DNA from: Amycolatopsis alba DSM 44262
GTDB lineage: Bacteria > Actinomycetota > Actinomycetes > Mycobacteriales > Pseudonocardiaceae
Direction: 5' to 3'
Assembly: GCF_000384215.1 (NCBI RefSeq)
Contig: NZ_KB913032.1
Location: 8,889,605 to 8,953,604 of the forward strand
DNA: 64,000 nt
How positions within the stretch are numbered: the stretch's first letter is position 1; each line of letters starts with the position of its first letter. Under the pieces are notes generated by a model that saw only the letters and a program-made list of their open reading frames with translations, was not told the DNA's origin and searched no databases. Shown here in pieces: positions 53,610-61,894 of the stretch. The translations under genes and the position numbers were made by a program.

Positions 53610-55172
53610 TCATAGGACGAACGAGTCCGACCAGGGCTGTGAGGCACGGCCGGACAGGCCGTCCAAAAGGGTCACCGCCTGCTTGTCCGTCAGCGACGCC
53701 ACGAAGTCGACCACCGCCCGCCCTCGCGCCAGGCCGCGCACGGCGTCGGCACCGGTGACCGGTTCACCGGTCGCCCCGACGAGCAGTTCCGGCGACGTCC
53801 GCGCGAGTCCGGTGAATTCCGCCTGCGCGAGTTCCACCAGATCGTGCAACCGCCGCGGGAGCCGGTAGAACTCGTCTCGGTCGAGCAGCCACGCGTCGAG
53901 CGCGTCAACCAGCGTGGTCACCAGGCTCGCCTGCCCTCGTTGGTGCAGCGCCAGTTCCGGGCGCAGCAGCACGAACCGCCGGTGCACGAACTTCAGCACC
54001 TGTACCTCGTGCCACTGCGCGGGCCGCAGCGTGAGATGCCCTGTCCGGGTCGACGGCGACGGCACCATCTGCACGCCGTCGACGAGCCGCGCCGTCCACT
54101 TCGCGGAGAAGGCGGCGGTCGCCTGTTCGGCCTCGATCGAACCGTCGAACCCGGTGGCGAGCAAGCCGTCGACGAGTTCGGCGCGGACACGGGCGACGGC
54201 GCTGGTGAAGGCGTCGTCGTCGACTATCCAGCCGTCCTTGGCGTGCATCCGGCGGCGCAACCGTTCCAGCGAACGGCCCGGCAGCCGCCGTTCGGCGGTC
54301 AAGGTCGCGTCGTCCAGCCCGGCCAGTTCCACCGCGCCCTCGACCCAGCCGGTGAACTCGGCGGCGACCGGCGCGTGCTGCAGGACACCGATCCGGTGGA
54401 AATCCTGGAGATCGTGAATGGCGTAGGCGATGTCGTCGGCGGTGTCCATCACGGACGCTTCGACGGTCTGCTGCCACGATTCGATCCGGCCGGCGAACGG
54501 CGCCCGCGCCTGGGCGAAGTCGTCGAGTTCGGTGCTGTAGGCGGAGAACTTGCTCGCGCCGGTGCCGGGGGCGTCGGCCGGTTCGGCCGCGCCGCGCGGC
54601 TGGACGTCCATCGACGTCGGATGCGGATCGGGAACGTGCAGGCGCGCCCACGGGTATTTCAGCACCGCGGCGCGCACCGCGGTGGTGAGATCGAGCCCGG
54701 AAGCGGACGGCCCGCGCACGTCGGTGGTGGTGATGATCCGGAACGACTGCGCGTTGCCCTCGAATCCGTCGGCGAGGCCGAACCGGTGGCGGGCGATCCG
54801 GTCGAGGGTCTGCTCCCCCAGGTGCCCGAACGGCGGATGCCCGAGGTCGTGCGCGAGCGAGGCCGCTTCGGCGACGTCCGGGTCGCAGCCGCCCAGTTTC
54901 GCGGCGAGTTCGGCGGAATCGCTGGTCGAGTTGATCCGTTCGGCGATGGCGCGCGCGACCTGCGCGACCTTGAGGCTGTGGGTGAGCCGGTTGTGCAGCA
55001 GCCCGGAACCGCCGGCGCTGACCACCTGGGTCACCCCGCCCAGCCGGGCGAAGAACGGTGATGCGGCGATCCGGTCCCGGTCGATCCGGAACGGGCTCGT
55101 GGCGAGGTCGGTGAACCCGGCACTCTCGCTCTCCGGATCGCGCCGCCACGCCCTTGGATCCGTCTGTTCCAT
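53610..55172 (-). CDS. dgt: Deoxyguanosinetriphosphate triphosphohydrolase-like (HD domain)
   Basis: This 520-residue HD-domain dNTPase releases tripolyphosphate from dGTP or other dNTPs. Metal-binding motifs are in HNRLTHSLKVAQ, SLAHDLGHPPFGHLGE and the MDTADDIAYAIHDLQDF block. The length and the ELLVG and HDLVELAQAEF C-terminal parts match actinobacterial Dgt. It is divergent from the lycopene-cyclase-like gene by 43 bp and shares the window with nrdAB, so both dNTP supply and breakdown genes are present, but they are far apart. Confidence 0.9.
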   Translation of the reverse strand: MEQTDPRAWRRDPESESAGFTDLATSPFRIDRDRIAASPFFARLGGVTQVVSAGGSGLLHNRLTHSLKVAQVARAIAERINSTSDSAELAAKLGGCDPDVAEAASLAHDLGHPPFGHLGEQTLDRIARHRFGLADGFEGNAQSFRIITTTDVRGPSASGLDLTTAVRAAVLKYPWARLHVPDPHPTSMDVQPRGAAEPADAPGTGASKFSAYSTELDDFAQARAPFAGRIESWQQTVEASVMDTADDIAYAIHDLQDFHRIGVLQHAPVAAEFTGWVEGAVELAGLDDATLTAERRLPGRSLERLRRRMHAKDGWIVDDDAFTSAVARVRAELVDGLLATGFDGSIEAEQATAAFSAKWTARLVDGVQMVPSPSTRTGHLTLRPAQWHEVQVLKFVHRRFVLLRPELALHQRGQASLVTTLVDALDAWLLDRDEFYRLPRRLHDLVELAQAEFTGLARTSPELLVGATGEPVTGADAVRGLARGRAVVDFVASLTDKQAVTLLDGLSGRASQPWSDSFVL

Positions 55173-55215
55173 GCGTCACACCGTATCCGTCGGGACCCTT
55201 TGAGACACTGCCCAG

Positions 55216-56343
55216 GTGGCGGACGTGGTGATCGCGGGCGGTGGCCCGGCCGGGCGCGCGCTCGCACGTGCCTGCGCCCGGCGCGGCCTGGAGACGGTCC
55301 TGATCGACCCGGCGCCGGGCAGGCGCTGGCGGGCGACCTACGGGCTGTGGGCCGACGAGCTGCCGTTGCTGCCGGGGAGCGCCATCGCCTGCGCGCCGTC
55401 GACGACGGTCGCGTTCGGAACCGCGTCCCACGTGCTCGATCGGCAGTACCTCGTGGTGGACAACGGCGGCCTGCGCGCGTGGCTGGACGGCGGTTACGAC
55501 GTCGTCGCCGGGACGGTGTCCGGCGTGGACCACGGCAGGCGGGGCTCGTCGGTGCGGCTCGAGGACGGCCGGGTCCTCGCGGCGGGCCTGTACTTCGACG
55601 CCTCCGGTGCCCGGCCGCGGGGAAACCGGTACGAACAGACGGCCTTCGGTGCCGTCCTCCCCGCCGAAGACGCGCTACGGCTGGTGGACGGCCCGGACAC
55701 CGCCGTGTTCATGGACTGGCGCGACAGCGATCAAGGCTTCCTGTACGTGCTGCCGCTCGGCGACGGCACCGTCCTGGTCGAGGAGACTTCGCTGGCCCGC
55801 AAGCCCGGCCTGCCGCTGGAGCTCCTGGCGGCGCGGCTGCGCGCCCGGCTGAAGGCCGCCGGTCTGACGTCGCGAGGACGTGAGGAACGCGTGCGGATCG
55901 TGCTCGACGTGCCGGCGCCCCGGCGCGGCCGGACGGTGCCGTTCGGGGCCGCCGCCGGTCTGGTGCATCCGGCGACCGGGTACAGCGTCGCGACGTCGGT
56001 GCGGCTCGCGGACCCCGTCGCCGACGCCGTCGCCCGGTCCTGGGATCGCGGGCCCGGCGCGACCGCGGCGGCGGCTCACCGGGCGCTGTGGCCGTCCTCG
56101 GCCCGGACCGTGCACGGGTTGCGGCGGCACGGGCTGCGGGCGCTGTGCGGGATGCCGCCCGGACTCCTCCCGGTGTTCTTCGATCTGTTCTTCACCTTGC
56201 CCACCGGCTTCCAGCGCGCTTTCACCTCCGGTCGCGAAGATGTTCCGGGTACCGCCGAAGCGATGTCCGCGCTTTTCCGGATGGCGCCATGGCAGGTGAG
56301 AAAACACCTGATCGGGTGGCATGCGTTACGCCGTTCTAGGTAA
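55216..56343 (+). CDS. Lycopene beta-cyclase-like FAD protein (orphan)
   Basis: This 375-residue flavoprotein has VIAGGGPAGRALARAC at the N-terminus, YGLWADELP (the lycopene-cyclase block) and HPATGYSVATSVRLAD near residues 255-270. FDLFFTLP lies near the C-terminus, all characteristic of CrtY/CrtL lycopene cyclases. The reaction would cyclise psi-ends of lycopene. No phytoene synthase, desaturase or other carotenoid gene lies within the window, so substrate supply must come from elsewhere or the function is different. The GTG at 55216 starts 44 bp after the divergent dgt gene. Confidence 0.8.
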   Translation: MADVVIAGGGPAGRALARACARRGLETVLIDPAPGRRWRATYGLWADELPLLPGSAIACAPSTTVAFGTASHVLDRQYLVVDNGGLRAWLDGGYDVVAGTVSGVDHGRRGSSVRLEDGRVLAAGLYFDASGARPRGNRYEQTAFGAVLPAEDALRLVDGPDTAVFMDWRDSDQGFLYVLPLGDGTVLVEETSLARKPGLPLELLAARLRARLKAAGLTSRGREERVRIVLDVPAPRRGRTVPFGAAAGLVHPATGYSVATSVRLADPVADAVARSWDRGPGATAAAAHRALWPSSARTVHGLRRHGLRALCGMPPGLLPVFFDLFFTLPTGFQRAFTSGREDVPGTAEAMSALFRMAPWQVRKHLIGWHALRRSR

Positions 56344-56414
56344 CCAGGTGCCTGCCCGGTGAACATCAGTCGACACGTGTTTTGTTTCGCGCCGTCACCG
56401 ACGAATATGCGCTT

Positions 56415-58100
56415 GTGACGTTGCAGATCGCGGTCCGCTTCGCTTATCAGCCGTTGTACAGCCTGCACACCGGTGGCGTCGTCGCGTTCGAAGCCCTGGC
56501 ACGGCCAGGCCGCGGCACCGCCCACGAACTCCTCGCCGACGCCCGGCGCGGCGGAAAGCTGACCGAGGTCGACATCGGCCTGGCCGCCGAAGCGGTGCGG
56601 CAGCAGAATGAGGCGCAGGCGGCCCTCCCGCTGCACCTGAACCTGTCCGCGCGGACGCTGGCGGCACCACCGGCCCGGTTCGAGCCGCTGACCGAGGCGC
56701 TCGGCCTGACCGGCCGCCGGACCAGGGACGTCGTGCTGGAGATCGGGCCGCCGTTCACGCAGATCCCCGCCGACCTGCTGCTCACCGGCATGCGACGGCT
56801 CACCGACCTCGGGTTCCGGCTCGCGCTCGACGGCCTCGGCCGCGGTGACCTGCCGCTCACGCTGCTCGCCTCCGCGCCGATCGACCTGGTGAAACTGGAC
56901 CGCACCGTGCTGCGCGGCCTGCCGCACGACCCGGCGGCCGTCGCGGTGGTCGAGGCGGTGCTGCACTTCGCGTCGCGGACCGACAACCGGCTGGTCGCGA
57001 CCGGGCTCGAAACGACCGAGCAGTTGGAGTCCGCGAGGAGGCTCGGGGTGCGGATCGCGCAGGGCAACCTGCTCGCCCCGCCGGACGGCGACCACGCGCC
57101 GCTGCCCGCGCCCGACGCGCCCGGCCCGTTCGTCGCGGGCACCGCCCGTGCCCGCCGCGTCGGGGACTTCCTGCGGCCCGCGACCACGCTGCCCGAAAGC
57201 GCGACCTGCGACGACGTGCGCGAGGTGCTCGCCGCCTCCGACGGGCCGAGCGGGATCGTCGGCATCGACGACCGGCACCGTCCGCAGTGGTCGATCGACC
57301 GGACGCGGTTCCTGGTCGCGGTCACCGGGCTGTACGGCCACGCCCTGCACGCCAAACGGCCCGCGTCGCGGCTCGCCGACCGGCCGCACACGATCCACGC
57401 CGACGCGAGCGCGCTCGAATTCCTCGAACTGGTCACCGACGCGGACTGGAGCCGGACCGGCGACGACGTCGTGGTGGTCGACGACCGCGGCCGGTGCGTC
57501 GGCGTGGTGCTGGTGAACGAGGTCGTCCGCGGGGTCGCGGAGGCGAAGGTGGAGGAAGCCGTCTCGCTGAGCCCGCTGACCCGCCTGCCCGGCAGCGACG
57601 CCGTCGCCAGGGACGTCGACCGCCGGATCAACGCGCGGGAGCCGTTTGTCGCGGCCTGGCTGGACGTCGACTCGTTCAAGACGGTCAACGACACCGCCGG
57701 GTTCGCCGCGGGCGACGACCTGATCCGCACCCTCGGCCGGACGCTCACCGATCTGGAGGCCCGGCTGCGCCGGATGCGGGTCAGTCATGTCGGCGGGGAC
57801 GATTTCCTGATCGCCTGCGACGTCGACGAGATCGGCACGGTCGCCGCCGCGCTGCTGGACACGCCGTGGTCGGCCGACGGTCTGCCGGTGACGGTTTCCC
57901 TGGCGACGCTGGTGTGCGGGAACGGCGCGATCCGGTCCTACAAGGACGCTTCCCGGCTCTTGGCGCCGTTGAAGAAGCGCGCCAAGGAGGTTCCCGGATC
58001 GAGCTGGGTGCTCGGGCGGCCGGGGTCGGAGCGGGTCGAGGTGCTGCGCGGCATCACGACGCGAGGCTTGCCCGCCCAACGCGCGGCCGCCGGCTTCTGA
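56415..58100 (+). CDS. EAL-CBS-GGDEF protein with incomplete EAL active site
   Basis: This 561-residue protein begins with an EAL domain (about 1-235: FEALARP at 25-31, LNLSAR, LVKLDR), then two CBS domains (about 270-400) and a GGDEF domain (about 410-545, loop VGGDDFLI). The EAL motif itself is intact. However, the DDFG segment reads LALDGLGRGD and the catalytic AEGVE segment reads ATGLET, so phosphodiesterase activity is doubtful. The GGDDF loop lacks an I-site and may or may not be active. The domain order resembles YkuI/CBS-type c-di-GMP effectors. The GTG at 56415 is chosen because it starts right before the EAL domain; an upstream TTG (56382) is possible. Confidence 0.82.
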   Translation: MTLQIAVRFAYQPLYSLHTGGVVAFEALARPGRGTAHELLADARRGGKLTEVDIGLAAEAVRQQNEAQAALPLHLNLSARTLAAPPARFEPLTEALGLTGRRTRDVVLEIGPPFTQIPADLLLTGMRRLTDLGFRLALDGLGRGDLPLTLLASAPIDLVKLDRTVLRGLPHDPAAVAVVEAVLHFASRTDNRLVATGLETTEQLESARRLGVRIAQGNLLAPPDGDHAPLPAPDAPGPFVAGTARARRVGDFLRPATTLPESATCDDVREVLAASDGPSGIVGIDDRHRPQWSIDRTRFLVAVTGLYGHALHAKRPASRLADRPHTIHADASALEFLELVTDADWSRTGDDVVVVDDRGRCVGVVLVNEVVRGVAEAKVEEAVSLSPLTRLPGSDAVARDVDRRINAREPFVAAWLDVDSFKTVNDTAGFAAGDDLIRTLGRTLTDLEARLRRMRVSHVGGDDFLIACDVDEIGTVAAALLDTPWSADGLPVTVSLATLVCGNGAIRSYKDASRLLAPLKKRAKEVPGSSWVLGRPGSERVEVLRGITTRGLPAQRAAAGF

Positions 58101-58270
58101 CCCCTCGCGTTTCGTGGTGCTGGCACGGTGAAGCAAGACCCACGTGTCCACAAGGGACATTTCCCGCGGGCTCGATGTCAGCTTTGTGCCGGACAGCGTG
58201 GTCGTGAGTGGCAAGTGGGTTCTCTTGGGCAGAAAGGCCGCCCGCCGGGCGCGTGGCCTCGCCGGACAGC

Positions 58271-58323
58271 GTTGTGAAAGCCACTTTCACAACCTTCAGC
58301 GTTGCGAAAGTGGCTTTCACAAC
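58271..58323. repeat. 53-bp inverted repeat, AAAGCCACTTT family
   Basis: The outer arms GTTGTGAAAGCCACTTTC and GAAAGTGGCTTTCACAAC are complementary and enclose a central CACAACCTTCAGCGTTGC. It is related to the element at 44172. Confidence 0.7.
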
Positions 58324-58433
58324 ATCAGCTCCCGTAGCTCCCCTCAGACCGCATTGGGTCGGGGTGGTCGTAAGCGGTAAGGACGGTTCTATTGAGGGGA
58401 AAGGCAAACGTGTCGTGTCGTTGGGGTGTACGT

Positions 58434-58478
58434 CGAATGTGGCATCGGGGACGTTGAGTGTCCCCGATGCCACATTCG
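58434..58478. repeat. 45-bp inverted repeat, GACGTT-centred family
   Basis: Perfect 19-bp arms (CGAATGTGGCATCGGGGAC and its complement) flank a 7-base loop GTTGAGT. The centre is related to the 2930 element. Confidence 0.7.
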
Positions 58479-58515
58479 GGGCGACCGGGGATCGGGTGAC
58501 TCGACGTCATGTCTT

Positions 58516-58566
58516 GAAGGCCCCCTGTGGGACGTTCACCGTCCTGAAGGCCCCCTTTGGGACATC
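58516..58566 (+). repeat. Tandem direct repeat of TGAAGGCCCCCT units
   Basis: TGAAGGCCCCCTGTGGGAC and TGAAGGCCCCCTTTGGGAC follow each other with a 10-base gap. The word TGAAGGCCCCCTT also forms the nrdAB terminator arm (30690-30702). Confidence 0.5.
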
Positions 58567-58687
58567 CTGAAGCACGGTGCGGGGGGGGTGACGCGAAGGG
58601 GGCGTTCACGCGGCACCGCCCGTGACTGCTCTTTCACCTTTCCCCTCAATAACCGTCTTTACCACTCACGACTCCTGTTGCGGGGGT

Positions 58688-59848
58688 TCAGAGGGAGTGG
58701 GCAGCGCGGTAGGCGGAGAAGCGTTCGTCGACCTCACCGGCGGTGAGCCCGAAGTCCGCGAGGTCGTACCGGTGCACAGGTTTCCTTTCCCCGGAACGGC
58801 TTTCGGCGTGCACGACGGTCATCGCGTCGCGGGCTTCGCCGCTCAGCGGCAGCCCGAAATGCCGATAGACACCCTCGACCGTGCCGATCGGATCGGCGAC
58901 GAAATCCTCGTACCGGACATCGCAGAACTGCGCCGGATCGTGCCGTTTCCTCGCCTCCAAAGACCTTTCCGCGCCGCGTGCCCACAGATCCAGCTGATCG
59001 CGGCCGAGCGTGTCACCGCGGAAGACGTCGGACCAGCCCTCCGAAGCCTGTTCGTTCAGACTGCACACCGACGCGATGATCGTGCTGGGCGCGCGGTGGG
59101 TCTGGACGATCAGCGCGTCCGGGTACACCTCCAGCAAGGCGTCGAGCGCGAAGATATGGCTGGGGTTCTTGAGCACCCACCGCCGCCCGGCGTCGGGGAG
59201 GCCGATGAGCTGCAGGTTCCGCCGGTGCCTGCGATAGGCGTCGGTCCAGCCCTGCCCGTCCAGCCATCGCGAGTACGACGGCACGTGCGCGAGGCATTCG
59301 TAGGACACCGATTTCAGGGACTGCCGCAGGAGCTGCCAGCATTCCTCGACCTGGCCCGCGGACATGTGGTGCAGCCCCATGAACTCGGGATGTTCGACAT
59401 GATGCTTCTCGTAGCCCGCCTGGATCCCTTGGAAGACCGGGTTTTCCGCCCAGGTCTCGCGCGGCGGCCGCGGTTGCGGCACCTCGGTCAGCCAGACCTC
59501 CAGCCCCTGGTGCGCCGGATCCTCGGTGAGCAGCCGGTGCAGCGCCGTGGTCCCGGTGCGCGGCAGCCCGGTGACGAAGACGGGCCGCTCGACGGGAACG
59601 TCGGCGTACTCCGGGTTCTGCTTCCAGGACGCCTCGCTCAGCGACCTCGCCACGAGAGCGCCGCGCAGGAACGCGCGATGGATCTTGTTGCCGTAGGGCG
59701 TCAAGCCCGCCTCGCCGGCATACGAATCCAGCAGGACCCGCAGGCCTTCGAGGTGGTCTTCGCCACCGAAGTCGTCCAGCCCGGTGAGTTTCGCCGCCGA
59801 CGCGTGCAGATCCTCCACGGTGCCGACGTTTTCCCGCCCTGGCAGCAT
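58688..59848 (-). CDS. Sulfotransferase-family protein
   Basis: This 386-residue protein has VTGLPRTGTTALHRLL (about 75-90), the 5'-phosphosulfate loop of PAPS sulfotransferases, and a later LVYPDALIVQTHRAP segment with the 3'-phosphate-binding serine/arginine region. It would transfer sulfate from PAPS to a hydroxyl acceptor. Many actinobacterial members of this long type act on lipids or sterols, or are uncharacterised. The ATG at 59848 follows GGGGAG. It is the last gene of an operon with an SDR (10-bp gap) and a DUF1214 protein. Confidence 0.85.
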   Translation of the reverse strand: MLPGRENVGTVEDLHASAAKLTGLDDFGGEDHLEGLRVLLDSYAGEAGLTPYGNKIHRAFLRGALVARSLSEASWKQNPEYADVPVERPVFVTGLPRTGTTALHRLLTEDPAHQGLEVWLTEVPQPRPPRETWAENPVFQGIQAGYEKHHVEHPEFMGLHHMSAGQVEECWQLLRQSLKSVSYECLAHVPSYSRWLDGQGWTDAYRRHRRNLQLIGLPDAGRRWVLKNPSHIFALDALLEVYPDALIVQTHRAPSTIIASVCSLNEQASEGWSDVFRGDTLGRDQLDLWARGAERSLEARKRHDPAQFCDVRYEDFVADPIGTVEGVYRHFGLPLSGEARDAMTVVHAESRSGERKPVHRYDLADFGLTAGEVDERFSAYRAAHSL

Positions 59849-59858
59849 GTTCTCCCCT

Positions 59859-60641
59859 TCAGTGGTGGTATTCGCCGGCGTTGACGTCGAGGCACTGGCC
59901 GGTGACGCACCGGGCGAGCGACGAGGCCAGGAACACCACGGTGTCGGCGATCTCGTCCGGTTCGGGAAGACGGCGCAGGTCGATCTTCTCCGCCGTCTCG
60001 GCGTACACCTGCTCCGGGGGTACACCGCGTTCCTTGGCCAGATAGGCGAAATACCATTTCAGCGAATCCGCCCAGATGTAGCCGGGTGCCACGGAATTGA
60101 CCCGGATCCCGCGCGGCCCGAGTTCCGAGGCGAGGCTCTGGGCGAGCGCGAGCAGGCTCGCCTTCGCCATCTTGTACGCGCCGAACGTGCGCCGGGAATG
60201 CCGGAGCACGGCCGAATTGATCATCACCACCGAACCGCCGCTCTCTTCGAGCGAAGGGGTGAACAGCCGCGTGAGCCGGAGCGCGGCGAGCACGTTGGTC
60301 TCGAAGCCCGCCCGCACGTCGGCGAGGTCGACGTCGGCGAGGTCCATGATCGGCGGGATGGCGAAAGCGTTGTTCACCAAGGCGTCCACCCGGCCGAACG
60401 CCTTCAGCGCGGCTTCGGCGAGGTTCGCGGCCGAAGCGTCTTCGGTGATGTCGGTGGGCACGGTGACCGCGCGGCGGCCGAGCGCGTCGACCTCCTTGGC
60501 GACCTCGGCGAGCCGGGATTCGGTACGCGCGGCGAGGACGACGTCGGCACCAGCCGCCGCGGACCGCACGGCGAGGGACCGGCCGAGTCCCGGTCCGACC
60601 CCGGAGACCACGACCACCTTGTCCCGCAACAGATCCGTCAT
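59859..60641 (-). CDS. Short-chain dehydrogenase/reductase
   Basis: This 260-residue classical SDR has VVVVSGVGPGLGRSLA (cofactor loop with GPGLG), NNAF in the NNAG position and the catalytic MINSAV serine. YKMAK carries the tyrosine and lysine, and CVTGQCLDVNAGEYHH is the C-terminus. It oxidises or reduces a secondary alcohol or ketone; the neighbours suggest a steroid or lipid alcohol. The ATG at 60641 overlaps the stop of the upstream DUF1214 gene (ATGA). Confidence 0.87.
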   Translation of the reverse strand: MTDLLRDKVVVVSGVGPGLGRSLAVRSAAAGADVVLAARTESRLAEVAKEVDALGRRAVTVPTDITEDASAANLAEAALKAFGRVDALVNNAFAIPPIMDLADVDLADVRAGFETNVLAALRLTRLFTPSLEESGGSVVMINSAVLRHSRRTFGAYKMAKASLLALAQSLASELGPRGIRVNSVAPGYIWADSLKWYFAYLAKERGVPPEQVYAETAEKIDLRRLPEPDEIADTVVFLASSLARCVTGQCLDVNAGEYHH

Positions 60642-61807
60642 CCCAGCATCCTCCCCGCGACAGCCTCCTGGCGGGCCGCGATCCGGGCCGCCCACTCCTG
60701 CGGGGTCACGCGGGCCTCGTCGTGGAAGGGCAGCCTGTCGGCGAGTTCGCCGAACTTCACCACCTCGACCTCGGGACCGTCGGCGACGTCCAGCGCGCGG
60801 GAGAGCCGCTGCCAGCGGATCTGGACGTAGCCGCGGTCGTGCCCGGTGCGTTCGAGCCAATTGGCCAGACCGGGGTCGCGTTCGCTGAGCACGAACCGGA
60901 TCTTGCCGTCCGGGTCGACCCGCGCCTGGTCGGCGGTGAGGCTCGTCTGGTGGTTGATGTAGTCGAGCGAGAGGTACCAGACGCTGCCGAGCTGGATCCC
61001 CTGATAGGGCGCGTCCGAGCGGGGAACCGTGACGATCATGACCTCCTCGTCGCCGAGTTCGTAATGCCCGGCAGACGAGTACTGCGTGGTCAGGCCGCCC
61101 GGTGTCGGGCGCGGTTCGGTCATCGTGTTCACCGGCAGGTTCAGGTAGAACCACTTCGGGAAGGCGAGGAAGGTGCGCAGCCTGCTCAGCAGGATCTTGC
61201 CGGAGACGCCGTAGCGTTTGGCCAGGCCGTCGCGGGTGAGCGGCGCGGGTGCGCCGCCCGCGGTGTCGGCGCACTGGATCTGGATCGTGCCGCGGCGTTC
61301 GGTGGCCCAGTCGCTGTAGACCTCGCGTACGACGAGCATCGACGAACCAGGGCCGAGGACGAAGTAATTGGGGCCGGGGTCCGGTTTGGCCGGTCCGAAG
61401 CGGAGTTCGAACGTGCCGTCCCCGGCGATCTCGATCTCGCGGTCGTCGAAGGCGGCGAGGCTGTCCGGCACCTCGACGGGTGAGTAGTCGCCGTTGAGGA
61501 CCTGGAAACTGACGTCGGCCGTGCTCCCCCGCGTCCCGGTGACGACGTACTCGCGGTCCTCGCGGATGTTCGCGTTGAAGTACAGCGTGTCCGGGTTGTC
61601 CAGGCCCATCTTCGTGTACGGCCCGGTGGACTGGGTGAAGAACGGATAGTCCCGTTCGTAGGCCCACGCCATCTGCAGGGACGCGCGGATGCTGCCGGCG
61701 AGGTAGTCGTACCCCTCGACCAGATCCTGTTCGGTCCGGATGTGGGGCGCCTCCGCGATGACCTTCTCGGCTTCGATGATCGCGTCCGCGAACGGTTGAG
61801 TGAGCAC
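60638..61807 (-). CDS. DUF1214-family protein
   Basis: This 389-residue protein carries a DUF1214 domain in its C-terminal half (QIRWQRLSR end) and an N-terminal region with PHIRTEQDLVEGYDYLAGSIRASLQMAWA and MGLDNPDTLYFNANIRED, typical of actinobacterial DUF1214 proteins. The biochemical role is unknown. The GTG at 61807 is chosen because GAGGAG lies six bases upstream; a longer frame to 61864 has no ribosome site and would run into the operator region. It opens the operon with SDR and sulfotransferase genes, downstream of a KstR-like box. Confidence 0.75.
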   Translation of the reverse strand: MLTQPFADAIIEAEKVIAEAPHIRTEQDLVEGYDYLAGSIRASLQMAWAYERDYPFFTQSTGPYTKMGLDNPDTLYFNANIREDREYVVTGTRGSTADVSFQVLNGDYSPVEVPDSLAAFDDREIEIAGDGTFELRFGPAKPDPGPNYFVLGPGSSMLVVREVYSDWATERRGTIQIQCADTAGGAPAPLTRDGLAKRYGVSGKILLSRLRTFLAFPKWFYLNLPVNTMTEPRPTPGGLTTQYSSAGHYELGDEEVMIVTVPRSDAPYQGIQLGSVWYLSLDYINHQTSLTADQARVDPDGKIRFVLSERDPGLANWLERTGHDRGYVQIRWQRLSRALDVADGPEVEVVKFGELADRLPFHDEARVTPQEWAARIAARQEAVAGRMLG

Positions 61808-61833
61808 CGGCGACTCCTCATTCTGGTACAAAT

Positions 61834-61852
61834 ACGTACCGACTTGGTACGT
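61834..61852. promoter_or_regulatory. Operator-like dyad ACGTACC-N5-GGTACGT
   Basis: Perfect seven-base arms are separated by five bases, with a further GGTAC half-site at 61825-61829, giving three half-sites at about 10-bp spacing. It lies between the DUF1214 operon and the divergent iclR-like gene, and is a good candidate IclR operator. Confidence 0.6.
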
Positions 61853-61869
61853 TCTTCGCGACATCAGAC

Positions 61870-61883
61870 TAGAACGCGTTCTA
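61870..61883. promoter_or_regulatory. KstR-like box
   Basis: TAGAACGCGTTCTA is a perfect 14-bp palindrome matching the published KstR pattern TnnAACnnGTTnnA, which controls sterol catabolism in mycobacteria and rhodococci. It is located 12 bp upstream of the IclR start codon. Confidence 0.65.
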
Positions 61884-61894
61884 AGGATGGGTCA

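Larger units (their letters stand above)
58368..58671. mobile_element. MITE-like segment bounded by about 35-bp inverted repeats
   Basis: The left end (58368-58404, TCGTAAGCGGTAAGGACGG then ATTGAGGGGAAAGG) and the complement of the right end (58637-58671, TCGTGAGTGGTAAAGACGG then ATTGAGGGGAAAGG) match over about 35 bases with a few differences. The interior has no ORF but contains a hairpin and direct repeats. No target-site duplication is obvious and no transposase is in the window, so mobility is inference. Confidence 0.45.
58101..58687. other. 587-bp repeat-rich gap between convergent genes
   Basis: No convincing coding frame is present. The gap holds a TCGTGAGTGGCAAG motif (58202), an AAAGCCACTTT-family hairpin (58271) and a 304-bp MITE-like segment (58368-58671). 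That segment contains a GACGTT-family hairpin (58434) and a pair of direct repeats (58516 and 58545). Confidence 0.7.

Noticed and set aside
55216..58100. Carotenoid biosynthetic cluster
   Set aside because: Only the cyclase-like gene is present; neighbours are dgt and a c-di-GMP protein.
58368..58671. Insertion sequence with transposase
   Set aside because: The segment has inverted ends but no transposase frame or target duplication, so only a MITE-like call is kept.
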